A DNA stretch of 64,000 nucleotides, taken from NCBI RefSeq assembly GCF_003434055.1, contig NZ_QVEX01000007.1:211263-275262 (forward strand), read 5' to 3'. Source of the DNA: Enterocloster aldenensis. Lineage in GTDB: Bacteria > Bacillota > Clostridia > Lachnospirales > Lachnospiraceae. The position numbers were made by a program, and so were the translations under genes. Positions 22,619 through 32,121 of the stretch are shown here, in pieces; the first letter of the stretch is position 1, and each line of letters starts with the position of its first letter. A model generated the notes under the pieces. The model was not told the DNA's origin. It ran no database searches and saw only the letters and a list, made by a program, of their open reading frames with translations.

Positions 22619-23772
22619 TGGAATTATTAAAAATTATCCAAAAAATATCAGGTGCGGATATCAGAGGGGGGTTCTATACCATTTTTTCTTATATACCAGG
22701 TATGATGTTAAAAAAGCTAAAATCAGAAATATGGATTGTAACAGAGCGAGAAGATGAAGCAAGAGATAATGGTTTCTGTTTTTTTGATTATGTGATAAAA
22801 CGGGAAAATAATCAAAATATATACTATGCTATTAATAAAAAAAGTAACGACTATAAAAAAATACAAGCAATAAGCAATAATATCATTGAATTTGGAGGTT
22901 TTAAACATTGTGTATATACATGGGCTGCTAATAAATATATTAGTTCTCAGTATTCAAATGGTATGCCTAATCGTATTTTATATTATGCCTGGTTATTAGG
23001 TTGGTGTAAAGTTAAGTTTTGTTTTTTACAACATGGCGTAACCCAAAATCGCTCTTTATATTTAGAGCAACCCGCATCAAGAGTTTCCTTTTTAAGTTGT
23101 GTTTCTGAAAGGGAATCTGATTTCATGCAAAAATTAGGCTATAGTAAAAAAGCTGTAAATATAACTGGCTTTTGTCGATATGATTTACTTAGCAAAGAGA
23201 ATATTGACAAAAATCAAATATTTATTATGCTGACATGGAGAAAGTATTTAAAAAAACATGATAAAACTCAATTTGTTAATACTACATATTATAAAGAACT
23301 ATACAATCTTTTATTAATGATTAGTTTAGATACAAGATTATCTCATTATAAGTTTTTAATATGTTTTCATCCAGGTATGCGAGACTTTGAAAGTCTTTTT
23401 AGGTTTGACAAAACTAATATTGAAGTTGTAGATACTTCTGATTATTCTTTTTCTAAATTAATAAATAGCAGTTACCTATTTATAACAGATTATTCAAGTG
23501 TCGCCTTTGATTTCGCATATTTGCAAAAAGAAGTTATATATTTTCAATTTGATTCTACAGAGTTTCGAGAAAAACATTTTCAAGAGGGGTATTTTGATTT
23601 CCAGGCGGATGGGTTCGGACCTGTTTTTAAAAGAAGTGATGAGATAATTAACTACCTTGCTAAAGGGGAGCGATGTGAAATATTAAAGTATACCAATAGA
23701 GAAAGTGATTTTTTTACTTTTCATGATTTGAAAAATTGCGAAAGAACCTTTCTTAAAATCAAAGAAATATAA
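22609..23772 (+). CDS. CDP-glycerol glycerophosphotransferase (TagF/TagB-like)
   Basis: A 387-residue enzyme of the teichoic-acid-type phosphopolyol transferase family. LQHGVTQNR (catalytic-site His), FIMLTWRKYL, FLICFHPGM and FITDYSSVAFDFAYLQKEVIYFQFD are the usual motifs. It would add glycerol phosphate or a similar phosphopolyol from a CDP donor to the glycan at the membrane. It overlaps wecB by 10 nt. Together with WecB and WecG this suggests a phosphate-containing, teichoic-acid-like repeat; the polyol is not known, and no CDP-glycerol synthase lies nearby. Confidence 0.85.
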   Translation: MVLMELLKIIQKISGADIRGGFYTIFSYIPGMMLKKLKSEIWIVTEREDEARDNGFCFFDYVIKRENNQNIYYAINKKSNDYKKIQAISNNIIEFGGFKHCVYTWAANKYISSQYSNGMPNRILYYAWLLGWCKVKFCFLQHGVTQNRSLYLEQPASRVSFLSCVSERESDFMQKLGYSKKAVNITGFCRYDLLSKENIDKNQIFIMLTWRKYLKKHDKTQFVNTTYYKELYNLLLMISLDTRLSHYKFLICFHPGMRDFESLFRFDKTNIEVVDTSDYSFSKLINSSYLFITDYSSVAFDFAYLQKEVIYFQFDSTEFREKHFQEGYFDFQADGFGPVFKRSDEIINYLAKGERCEILKYTNRESDFFTFHDLKNCERTFLKIKEI

Positions 23773-23820
23773 TTAGTGGGGGAAACGATATGTACAACAA
23801 TTGTATATATCTAATTTGTT

Positions 23821-24822
23821 ATGGAAAGAATATATTTTTTTACAATAATTTTGCCTGTATATAATGCTATTAAATATATTGAAAAGACACTGGAAAGTAT
23901 TATATTACAAAGCTGTAATAATTTTGAACTTATTATTATTGATGATGGATCGACCGATGGAAGTGGGGAAATATGTAAAAGATATTCGACAGAACATGAT
24001 AATATTATATATATAAAACAAGATAATAAAGGAATTTGCAATGCAAGAAACACTGCTTTAAGTTATGCTTTAGGAACATATGTGGTTTTTTGTGATCATG
24101 ATGATATTTTACATCCAAAAGCAATAGAAATATTATACGACAAATTGAAAAATGGTCTGTTTGATGCATTGAAATACTCTTATAAAAACGAAGTGATTTA
24201 TAAGAATAAAGTACAAAAAGAGTATACAATTAAGTGTGATAATCTTGAACTAAGTTCTATAGATTTAAAAAAAGACTATAAGGCATTTAATCAGTTTGTT
24301 TATACCGTATGGAATGGAGCTTATAAGTTAGAAACGATTAAAAAAGCGCGTATTTCATTTGATGAAAGTGTTAGATACGGAATGGAAGATGTAATCTATA
24401 ACTTGAATTATATCGTTAGAAATCAAAAGATTATTATGATTCAAGATGTTTTATACACTCATTATATTCGTTATGGGCAGAGTACTTCACGTAAATATGA
24501 TATTAATAAAATTTTTTCTATTTACAAATCAATTGAGTTGGAAAGGGATTTTTTGGGAAATGAACTAGATGCCTCAGTAGCTATTCAATTGATGGGTAAA
24601 TACATAAGGAGTTTCTTTGTTGCAGTAAATACTGGCAATTTAAATATTACTGAAAAAAACACAAAAATGCTAATAAACCAGTTTCGTGAAAAAATCAACA
24701 TTAGTTTGTCTTTAAAAGAATTAATTTTAAATTTCAATTTATATCAAAAAGATGTTTTAAAAGTGGTTTTATTAAAACTAAAGATGTATCGGATATTGAA
24801 AAACCTATTGAAAGGGCAATAA
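23821..24822 (+). CDS. Glycosyltransferase family 2
   Basis: A 333-residue GT-A enzyme: FTIILPVYNAIKYIEKTLESI, ELIIIDDGSTDGSG, NKGICNARNTAL and FCDHDDILHP (DxD-like metal site). The C-terminal half is less conserved. The start is uncertain: ATG 23821 has no ribosome binding site, whereas ATG 23790, with GGGGGA in front, reads out of frame and stops after 24 codons. A T7 run at 23835-23841 lies between them; one T fewer would join the two frames. The acceptor and sugar are unknown. It ends 2 nt before the polymerase. Confidence 0.85.
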   Translation: MERIYFFTIILPVYNAIKYIEKTLESIILQSCNNFELIIIDDGSTDGSGEICKRYSTEHDNIIYIKQDNKGICNARNTALSYALGTYVVFCDHDDILHPKAIEILYDKLKNGLFDALKYSYKNEVIYKNKVQKEYTIKCDNLELSSIDLKKDYKAFNQFVYTVWNGAYKLETIKKARISFDESVRYGMEDVIYNLNYIVRNQKIIMIQDVLYTHYIRYGQSTSRKYDINKIFSIYKSIELERDFLGNELDASVAIQLMGKYIRSFFVAVNTGNLNITEKNTKMLINQFREKINISLSLKELILNFNLYQKDVLKVVLLKLKMYRILKNLLKGQ

Positions 24823-24824
24823 AG

Positions 24825-26126
24825 ATGATTTGGTTACTATTGGGATTAAATATCTGTTTACTACTAATTTATATGTTAACAAATAGAAAAGGAATTAATT
24901 TTTGCGAACCAGTTTTTTTATTAGTTGTATCAACAATAATTTCCGCTTTATTTGTCATTATGAATTATCACAATTGGAATGTATTAGAGGACTTTTCCTT
25001 AAAAACAGTAACGTTGTTTTTTGGAGCCGAAATATTTTTCTTGATAGGCAGTATATCTGCAAAATTTCTGTTTGCTTCACTTCCAAAACGTAAAAGAAAA
25101 CTTTATTACAATTATCATCCTATTATCATAAATAAGAATATTATTGCTTTATCTTTTATTTTTGTTATTTTCTCTGGCATAATTTACTTTTTTAATTTAT
25201 TACAAAAAAGTGGTCTTTCATATACTGGATTTATCAGTTATATGACCCTCATAAGGCCTATGCTAAAAAATAATGAAATATCCATAAGTTTCATTTCTTT
25301 GCAGCTTTTAAATATTAGTAAAATATTGGCATATATTTTTTCATACATATATATATGGAATTTAATTACTTTTAAAGAAAAAAAATATGTATATTTATTA
25401 GTACCAACTATATATATAATAGTTTCATTATTAACGTCTGGACGCATTTATTTTATCTATTATGCTATTTTTGTTTATACGTTATTTTTTTTATTAATCA
25501 AAAAGAATGTGCGATTCTCTTTGCGGAAAATAATTAAGTTTATAATATATATATCTATTTTTTTATTTTTCTTTTTTATATTATTTGCTGTATTAGCAAA
25601 TATGGTAGGAAGAAATACATCACACTCAATATTTGTGCAACTATCGGTTTATATTGGGGGACCTCTAATTTCTTTTAACAAATTTGTAAATAGCTTTAAT
25701 TTTTCTAAACCAGATTACATGGGTGAGGAGACACTAATTGGAATTTATCAGGTATTAAGAAAGATAGGAATTATTGATGTTCCTCTAACCCGCCACCTAC
25801 CCTTTGTCCAGTTTGGCGATAATTGGGGAAATGTATATACTGCCATGCGTAGATATATTCATGATTATGGAATTATAGCTTCTATGATTATAGTCTCCTG
25901 TATAGGCTTCATATATGAATTTTTTTATGGTTTGATTTCTAAAAAAACTTATTTATCTTTACACTGTTTTTTATATGCAATGTGGATTTATCCAATTCCA
26001 ATGATGATAATCGACGATTTATTTTTAAGTAATTTACTAGGAATAAATACAATTTATGACTTGTTTTTTCTTCTATTGCTTTATAGAATTTTTATTAAGA
26101 AAAATTATGTTGAAAGAATAGATTAG
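24825..26126 (+). CDS. wzy: Oligosaccharide repeat-unit polymerase (Wzy-like)
   Basis: A 433-residue integral membrane protein with about 11-12 predicted helices and a large extracellular loop (about 270-340), the layout of O-antigen/capsule polymerases. Sequence is poorly conserved, as usual for Wzy. Position between a glycosyltransferase and a flippase, AT-rich composition and length support the call. It would link lipid-bound repeat units outside the membrane. Confidence 0.75.
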   Translation: MIWLLLGLNICLLLIYMLTNRKGINFCEPVFLLVVSTIISALFVIMNYHNWNVLEDFSLKTVTLFFGAEIFFLIGSISAKFLFASLPKRKRKLYYNYHPIIINKNIIALSFIFVIFSGIIYFFNLLQKSGLSYTGFISYMTLIRPMLKNNEISISFISLQLLNISKILAYIFSYIYIWNLITFKEKKYVYLLVPTIYIIVSLLTSGRIYFIYYAIFVYTLFFLLIKKNVRFSLRKIIKFIIYISIFLFFFFILFAVLANMVGRNTSHSIFVQLSVYIGGPLISFNKFVNSFNFSKPDYMGEETLIGIYQVLRKIGIIDVPLTRHLPFVQFGDNWGNVYTAMRRYIHDYGIIASMIIVSCIGFIYEFFYGLISKKTYLSLHCFLYAMWIYPIPMMIIDDLFLSNLLGINTIYDLFFLLLLYRIFIKKNYVERID

Positions 26127-26137
26127 GATAGTATCGT

Positions 26138-27514
26138 ATGATAAAAAATATAACAATGGTTTTATGCTCTAACATGATTAATATGCTTGTGAGTGTTGCA
26201 ATAGGTTTTATACTGCCTAAATATTTAACATTAGAAAGTTACGGATATTACAAATTATTTCAATTTTATATAAACTATGCGGGGTTACTTCATCTGGGAT
26301 ATGCCGATGGTATTTTTTTACGTTATGGTGGTATGACAATCAATCAAATAACGAAAGAGAATATTCTTACTAACTCATGTACTTTAAGAAATATGCAATT
26401 GATAATCTCTGCAATTATTTTAGCCGGTGGTATTTATGTAAAAAACTATATTATTATTCTTCTTGCTTGTTCTTTAATGCCTATTAATATGATTGCATAT
26501 TATAAAAACATTTTTCAGGCTACTGGAGAATTTAAAAAGTATGGATATATTATATCGGTGCTTCCTATGCTAAACTTTATTGGTGATTTTATATTACTAA
26601 AAATTATTATGACAGATAATTATGTTTATTATATATTTGTCACAGTAATTTCCAATTTATTGGTATTTATGACACTGGAAATATATTGCATTAAGGTATT
26701 TGGTGGTATAAAATTATCTATTTTAGATATTAAAAATTTAGTGTTAAATATAAAAACGGGCATCTCTTTATTACTAGGTAATTTAGCATCAGTTTTAATT
26801 GTGAGTATAGATCGATGGTGTATTCAAATATTTTTAACACTGAAAGATTTTTCATATTATTCCTTTGCTGTGAGTATTGAAAATCTTTTTAATATTTGTG
26901 TTTCTGCAATAACAATAGCTTTCTACAGTTATTTATGTAAAGAGAAGAATGTACTAAATATAAAAAAAATGAAAACCAGTTGTATAATTATTAGTATATA
27001 TATAATTTCTATATCGTTTCCTGTAAAATTAATAATTCAAATATGGCTGAACAAATACGAAAATTCTATAGTGAGCTTATTCTTCTTAATCGCTGCTCAT
27101 GCCTTCTATTTTGTAATAAAAGCCATATATGTTAATTTATATAAAGCAAATCATGAACAAAAATATTATTTTTATCAAATGTTATTTATTCTAGGCATAG
27201 CAGTAATTACAGATTTGTTAGCTTATTATTTTATCTCCAAAACAATAGAGATTTTCGCGATTGCAACTTTGTGTACAGCAATGGTATGGTATATAATATG
27301 CTTTTTTAGGAATCAAGATATTAAAAGTAAGCTTGCCGAGAATCTGTTAATATTTTTTTCTGTTGGAACTTATTTGTTCTGTGGATTATTAATACCAAAT
27401 GCAGTAATTGGTGGATTGGCATACTTATGTATTATTACAATATCAGTATTTATTACATATAGGAACTATGAATATAATGTGTTATCTGGACTATTAAGTG
27501 TGATAAAGACATGA
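26138..27514 (+). CDS. wzx: Polysaccharide flippase (Wzx-like, MOP superfamily)
   Basis: A 458-residue protein with about 12-14 helices. The N-terminus NITMVLCSNMINMLVSVAIGFILPKYLTLESYGYYKLFQ matches the polysaccharide transporter family, and SIDRWCIQIFLTLKDFSYYSFAVSIENL is the second-half counterpart. It moves undecaprenyl-linked repeat units across the membrane for Wzy. It is the last gene of the AT-rich cassette; decayed insertion sequences follow directly. Confidence 0.85.
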   Translation: MIKNITMVLCSNMINMLVSVAIGFILPKYLTLESYGYYKLFQFYINYAGLLHLGYADGIFLRYGGMTINQITKENILTNSCTLRNMQLIISAIILAGGIYVKNYIIILLACSLMPINMIAYYKNIFQATGEFKKYGYIISVLPMLNFIGDFILLKIIMTDNYVYYIFVTVISNLLVFMTLEIYCIKVFGGIKLSILDIKNLVLNIKTGISLLLGNLASVLIVSIDRWCIQIFLTLKDFSYYSFAVSIENLFNICVSAITIAFYSYLCKEKNVLNIKKMKTSCIIISIYIISISFPVKLIIQIWLNKYENSIVSLFFLIAAHAFYFVIKAIYVNLYKANHEQKYYFYQMLFILGIAVITDLLAYYFISKTIEIFAIATLCTAMVWYIICFFRNQDIKSKLAENLLIFFSVGTYLFCGLLIPNAVIGGLAYLCIITISVFITYRNYEYNVLSGLLSVIKT

Positions 27515-27713
27515 AGTTTATGAGTGTTTTTCTTTAAATCGAGATATGTGAGTATTTCGGGCAGTTTTTTACCACCAGCCCGGTGGATATACCAGTGCGG
27601 TGAAACCGCCTGTCCGGAGGACTGGAAACCGTCAGTCCGGGCAAAAGGAAACCGATATATGTGCGGCGGAGCCGCCATCCTGGAAAAGCGAATCTCCAGG
27701 ATGGGGACGCCAA

Positions 27714-27959
27714 TTAATAGGTTACATTTATTCGCTCAGTGCTGAATCGTACCTCTGGCTGGTCAAAACTGGCACCTTTGATGAGGCGCTTCAGGCTGTT
27801 GCTCTTGCGGTTGTTGTATTCGATGTCGACTAGAGGTCCAAAACGGCCCTCGAACGGGACGTTCTTCATCTTCATGTCATTCATCTGTGTGACAAAGCCA
27901 TCTGACATGGAAGTCAGGCGCATTCCAATAAGTTTGTCAATCGTGCCCTGGTTGGTCAT
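27714..27959 (-). pseudogene. istB: IS21-family IstB helper ATPase, truncated
   Basis: The first about 70 residues (MTNQGTIDKLIGMRLTSMSD and on to KGASFDQPE) match the N-terminus of IS21 IstB, preceded by AGGAGGT. The frame then runs into unrelated sequence and stops; the ATPase domain with its Walker motifs is missing. The 27515-27713 stretch beside it has no gene, only short inverted repeats such as CATCCTGGA/TCCAGGATG (27676-27703). Confidence 0.8.
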
Positions 27960-27964
27960 GGTTC

Positions 27965-28412
27965 TTACCTCCTGTAATAGTCAGCGTGGGTGATGGCGTA
28001 CTTGTTATGAGTTGCTACAGCATCGGAGACCTGTGTCTCCATTCCGTTTTATCCTGCCCAGCCTATTTATGGATCAGTCACTGTTCCACTCCAGGTATTC
28101 CTGATGATTGTCCGGCATGTGTTCCGTAACGGTGATGTACTGCCCCTTTCGTCCAAATAAGCGGCAATGAGAGGCAATGCGGTTGTGATTGTGAAAAATC
28201 CCAATAACGGTATCGGTTATCCGGACATCCACCTTGCGTTTGATGAATCCGTAAGGGACGGAGTATGGCATCCCGTCAACGGATATGTGATAATTGAAAT
28301 GAACGGTGGCTTGTTTCCATTCCGCCAGTTCATGAGGGGTAGCCGGTAGCTTGGCCAGTAATGGCAGTTCCCTGTCGCGGAAAATCCCATATCGGGTACC
28401 CTCTCCTGCCTA
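27965..28412 (-). pseudogene. istA: IS21-family IstA transposase remnant
   Basis: On the minus strand, RYGIFRDRELPLLAKLPATP, ELAEWKQATVHFNYHISVDG and YSVPYGFIKRKVDVRITDTV match the C-terminal third of IS21 transposases. The frame ends at a stop after EYLEWNSD. Downstream a short piece (NKYAITHADYYRR, then TAA at 27965) looks like the normal IstA end, so an internal part was deleted and shifted. The catalytic domain is absent. Confidence 0.78.
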
Positions 28413-28423
28413 TCGTAAAGTAG

Positions 28424-29080
28424 GCCGTGTATATCGCCATAGGGATTGATATGTCCGGGAGGAAGGATGTCCTTGGTATGTATATTGGGCAGAATGAAAG
28501 CGCCAAATTCTGGCTTTCTATTCTGAACGGATTAAAGAACCAGGGTGTAGAGGATATCCTGATTGCGTGCATCGATGGGCTTTCTGGTTTCCCACAGGCG
28601 ATAGAAGCCGTTTATCCCCAGACAGAAATCCAGCAGTGCATCATCCATCAAATCCGCAATACCACCCGTTTTGTCTCCTACAAAGAAATCAAACCCCGGA
28701 TGGCCGATTTGAAGAAAATGTATGCGGCACCGACCGAGGAAACCACCTTATCGGAATGGGACAGTTTTGATGAAAAATGGAGTGGGAAATATCCCAAAAT
28801 CGCCTAGTCCTGGCGTGATAACTGGACATATCTATCCACCTATTTTATGTATCCAGAGACAATCAGATGCCTAATCCATACGACAAATACCATTGAAGGA
28901 TTTAACCGTCAGCTGCGAAAGGTGACGAAATCCAAGACGGTATTCCCATCCGATGACAGCCTTTTAAAAATGCTATATCTCACAAGATGGATATTATGAA
29001 GAAATGGACGGGGTACCTTATAGGATTGGGGGCAAATCCATTCGCAGCCGGAGATATTTTTTGAAGAACGGTTGTCCTGA
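28424..29080 (+). pseudogene. IS256-family transposase, decayed
   Basis: The reading frame begins at VYIAIGIDMSGRKDVLGM and has CIDGLSGFPQAIEAVYPQTE and the HQIRN segment of mutator-type transposases. An in-frame TAG at 28805 replaces a codon in KYPKIA/SWRDNW. The match continues with TIRCLIHTTNTIEGFNRQLR, shifts frame at about 28985 (MDIMKKWTG) and again near 29020 (DWGQIHSQPEIFFEERLS, stop 29078). The N-terminal part is missing and abuts the IS21 remnant. It cannot encode a working enzyme. Confidence 0.88.
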
Positions 29081-29231
29081 TTATAAGCGGTGTGGGCCGG
29101 CTGACGGGTTGCCTGAGCCGCCCTGCTTGACATACCAAGAATCCGTATTATAATACAAACAAAGGGAAAGACCCAGAAAGATGGCTTTGCCCTTCGCAAC
29201 TATCAACTTATCCTATTTCAGTTTTTTGAGT

Positions 29232-29255
29232 TTACACAAACTTTGAAACGGTCTC
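29232..29255 (+). repeat. Probable IS256-type terminal repeat
   Basis: GTTTACACAAACTTTGAAAC and the following CGGTCTC resemble IS256-family ends and lie at the expected distance after the transposase remnant. No matching left end was found. From 29256 to 29585 the DNA is very AT-rich and I see no gene in it. Confidence 0.45.
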
Positions 29256-29585
29256 GGCCGGGGAGTTACGAGGTAAAGAATTAAATTCGATTAATTCTAT
29301 CGCAAAAACATCCAAGATTAAAAAACATTAAAAACATTAAAAAATGAAACTAATATTTGGAATATAAATATTTTTTCCGGGTTTTATCCAATAATAAATG
29401 TTTCATATTATAAAAACCAAATGTATTACTCATAAATACTGTTATAAAAATAAGTCACCAGATAATCATAATTTTCATAATTATGCTAACCCCAATGGAC
29501 ATTAAGAAATCCACCCCCACCTACCCGCAACCAAAAAAATTCCCGTTTTTGCTTTTATAAGAAAAACCAAAAAGCCATCCCCCAT

Positions 29586-31001
29586 TTAAAGCGGCGGCCC
29601 ATTTCTCCCCCTCCTGCGCTTCAACCCACCCCCCATAATCCCCGTTTTACAATTCAATATCCCACCCGCCACAGCAATCCCTGATTTCTTCAAAAATTCC
29701 AGGGATTCTTCCACGGAGCTGCGCAACACACAGTCCTGCCGCACCACCAGAAGCACGCAGTCCATGAGACCGCGCATCTGCTGTACGTCAGAAAGGGTAC
29801 CCACCGGAGGGGTATCGATGATGATATAATTATAGGTATCCTTTATGGCGCGGATGGTGGGGAAGACCTGGTTGTCGGCATGGAAAATGTTTTCCTGATT
29901 GAATCCCTGTATGGTATAAATCCCATTATACATCCGCTCCACCTGCTGCCTTAAGTTTTCGCCTGTCCGGGGCTGGGTGCGTTTGTCACCATCCTTGGGT
30001 TTGTGGTTTCTGGCCAGTTGGTAAAGCACGCCTTTTTTGAAATCAAAATCCAGAAGCAGCACCTTACATCCAAGTTCGGTCAGACGCAGGGACAGATTGT
30101 AGGCAACGGTTGATTTGCCTTCTCCCGGGACACTGGAGGTAACGGCAATGACCTGCTGGTTTTCTTTTTCAGTGAGATAGCGGAATACTGCTGCCATGCG
30201 TCCGTAAGCCACCTGATATTCCTGCGGCAGGTTTTTGCTGTCAAGATATCCATCGGCGGTTTCCTTTTTGGAGTCGATGTAAGGTATTTCCCCGATTATA
30301 TCAAGGCCCAGGGCCTCCAGGGAACTGTTGTTGCGGATTTTGGGGATGAACAGGTAGTAAACAGTGCCCAGTACACAGCCAAAAAGCAGCCCGGAAGCTG
30401 TTCCGATTGCTGTATTCCGGAATGAGGCGGATGGGACGCCTGTGGCCTGCCCCGGGGTATCGATGACGCTGACAGAGCCGATACCCATTACCTCCAGCAT
30501 GACATCTGGAAGCACCTTCATCAGACGGTTCAGTAAGTCCACTGCCTCATGTGGATTTTCCCAGTGCAGGGTAAGCTGCATAAAAGACGTGTCATCCTCT
30601 ATGGTCACGTTAATGCCTGATTTTAACTGTTCCAGGGATATATCCCTATATTCATCCGTGTCCAGGACTAATTCCAGCACCCGGTTGCTGGTTGCCAGAA
30701 GCTGTACGGTTTTCACAAGGTTCCTGGCAAGCTGTATATCCTCATTTTTGGGGACAGGGGTCCCGTTCTGATAGACATCATTGGTATTCCGGGCATTTAC
30801 AATCATGGAAGCCCTGGTTTCATAAGTAGTCCCTCCGTCCAGGGAAAGGGCAGTGCCGGCCAGGGCTCCCAGCACCATAAGGAATAAGATAATCCAGCGA
30901 AGGTCCCAGATTGAATGGAGAAGGTCAGGTATATAGATTTCTATTTCATCATTTGTATCCTGCATTGAGGTACCTCGCTCTCTATCATTTGTATGGGACA
31001 A
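29586..31001 (-). CDS. Fused Wzz chain-length determinant / BY-kinase
   Basis: A 471-residue tyrosine kinase with both parts in one chain. A Wzz region has a helix at about 34-53 and a second near 200-220, then the kinase: TSSVPGEGKS (Walker A, about 288-297), VLLLDFDFKKG (Walker A') and YIIIDTPP (Walker B). The C-terminus has Arg/Gly residues and almost no tyrosines, unlike the CpsD at 16507. The TTG at 31001 has a strong AGGAGGGGGG site; ATG 30965, with GAGG, is the alternative. It is transcribed against the capsule operon and may belong to another polymer or regulate this one in trans. Confidence 0.88.
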   Translation of the reverse strand: MSHTNDRERGTSMQDTNDEIEIYIPDLLHSIWDLRWIILFLMVLGALAGTALSLDGGTTYETRASMIVNARNTNDVYQNGTPVPKNEDIQLARNLVKTVQLLATSNRVLELVLDTDEYRDISLEQLKSGINVTIEDDTSFMQLTLHWENPHEAVDLLNRLMKVLPDVMLEVMGIGSVSVIDTPGQATGVPSASFRNTAIGTASGLLFGCVLGTVYYLFIPKIRNNSSLEALGLDIIGEIPYIDSKKETADGYLDSKNLPQEYQVAYGRMAAVFRYLTEKENQQVIAVTSSVPGEGKSTVAYNLSLRLTELGCKVLLLDFDFKKGVLYQLARNHKPKDGDKRTQPRTGENLRQQVERMYNGIYTIQGFNQENIFHADNQVFPTIRAIKDTYNYIIIDTPPVGTLSDVQQMRGLMDCVLLVVRQDCVLRSSVEESLEFLKKSGIAVAGGILNCKTGIMGGGLKRRRGRNGPPL

Positions 31002-31122
31002 TAAGTCCCCCCTCCTGTCATTTTACCAAAAACCATGGAAACATCAAGTTTAACGTAAGTTTTAATCATGGTCTTTTGTCACGGTTTTAGTTCCGGATTC
31101 CAGGTTTTAACTCAGGACTTTC

Positions 31123-31151
31123 TTGACATATCTGGTACCAGGAACTATAGT
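31123..31151 (+). promoter_or_regulatory. Promoter with palindrome in the spacer
   Basis: TTGACA (31123-31128), a 17-bp spacer and TATAGT (31146-31151) make a near-consensus sigma-A promoter for the VanZ-like gene. The spacer contains the perfect palindrome CTGGTACCAG (31132-31141), a possible operator. Confidence 0.8.
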
Positions 31152-31245
31152 AAGTAAAAGGCATTGGCCTGCAATGATGTTGACAGGAAAACGAAGCGTG
31201 GGCGGATGCATTTTCATGATATGATTTTTTCGTTAGGAGTTACGA

Positions 31246-31767
31246 TTGAACCTTTTATCTCAACGGACTTGGATGTACATCCTGAAAGACATATTAATAG
31301 AATTAAAGTATTTACCCATTGCACTTGCAGCAGGTATTTTAATAGGCGGCGTCCTGCTGGTTTTTTCACGGAACAGGAGAAGGACCTTTTTAAGCATTCT
31401 CTGCATCATCTACTTTGTCATGATATTCATCATAACCATATTTGAGCGCGAACCGGGCTCCAGGACAGGAATCAGCCTGACGCTGTTTGAGACCCTGGGT
31501 GGACCTCATGACAATGCCTATGTTATTGAGAATATCCTTCTGTTCATCCCCTTTGGTTTTCTGGTTCCCAAGATGTGGAAATGTTTGAGACGCATACCGG
31601 TCTGCGTATTTGCTGGTTTTTGTCTCAGCCTTACCATAGAGATAACCCAGCTTCTGACCCAGCGCGGGCATTTTCAGGTGGATGATATTCTGATGAATAC
31701 CATAGGCGCAGGAGTTGGGGCCTTGTTTGGTTTATTCCGGTTCCGGAAATCAAATGAATATGGATAA
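31246..31767 (+). CDS. VanZ-like membrane protein
   Basis: A 173-residue protein with about four helices. ENILLFIPFGFLVPKMWK and SLTIEITQLLTQRGHFQVDDILMNTIGAGVGALFG are the VanZ-family signature. VanZ proteins are linked to low-level glycopeptide resistance in some settings, but most family members have no proven role. TTG 31246 is chosen because TAGGAG lies 7 nt upstream and no ATG is suitably placed. Confidence 0.85.
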   Translation: MNLLSQRTWMYILKDILIELKYLPIALAAGILIGGVLLVFSRNRRRTFLSILCIIYFVMIFIITIFEREPGSRTGISLTLFETLGGPHDNAYVIENILLFIPFGFLVPKMWKCLRRIPVCVFAGFCLSLTIEITQLLTQRGHFQVDDILMNTIGAGVGALFGLFRFRKSNEYG

Positions 31768-31893
31768 TGTTTAAAATACTGCCTGGATTATTATTTTGCA
31801 AATGACTAATGGGTTTTGAACATATGACAATACTGGCCGGATTAAAGAGAATCCGCCATGGAGACGGGAAAACGAATGAATGAAAACATCCAT

Positions 31894-32076
31894 TCAAAAA
31901 ACCTGTTTATCCTTTCTGTTACGAAGGGTCCCATGACTTTCTTTGTACTGGCGCAGATATTCCATTTGCTGTTCATCGTCCACTTCACGGTCATATGGAG
32001 TTGTATTACAGGCGCAGCAATATAGGGCAAATGCAACAAGAATAAGAAACAGTATAATGATAATCAGCCAGAACAT
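31894..32076 (-). CDS. Small single-pass membrane protein
   Basis: A 60-residue protein with an N-terminal helix (MFWLIIIILFLILVAFALYCCAC) and a charged, hydrophilic tail of about 35 residues. GGAGG sits 5 nt before the ATG, which makes translation credible. No family is recognised. Its upstream region carries five roughly 21-bp repeats. Confidence 0.65.
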   Translation of the reverse strand: MFWLIIIILFLILVAFALYCCACNTTPYDREVDDEQQMEYLRQYKESHGTLRNRKDKQVF

Positions 32077-32121
32077 ATAACCTCCATTTCAGGAATATAG
32101 CTGTTAAGCGACTATTATGAT

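Noticed and set aside
27524..27833. Small plus-strand frames after wzx
   Set aside because: They cover inverted repeats and the IstB remnant on the other strand; no protein likeness.
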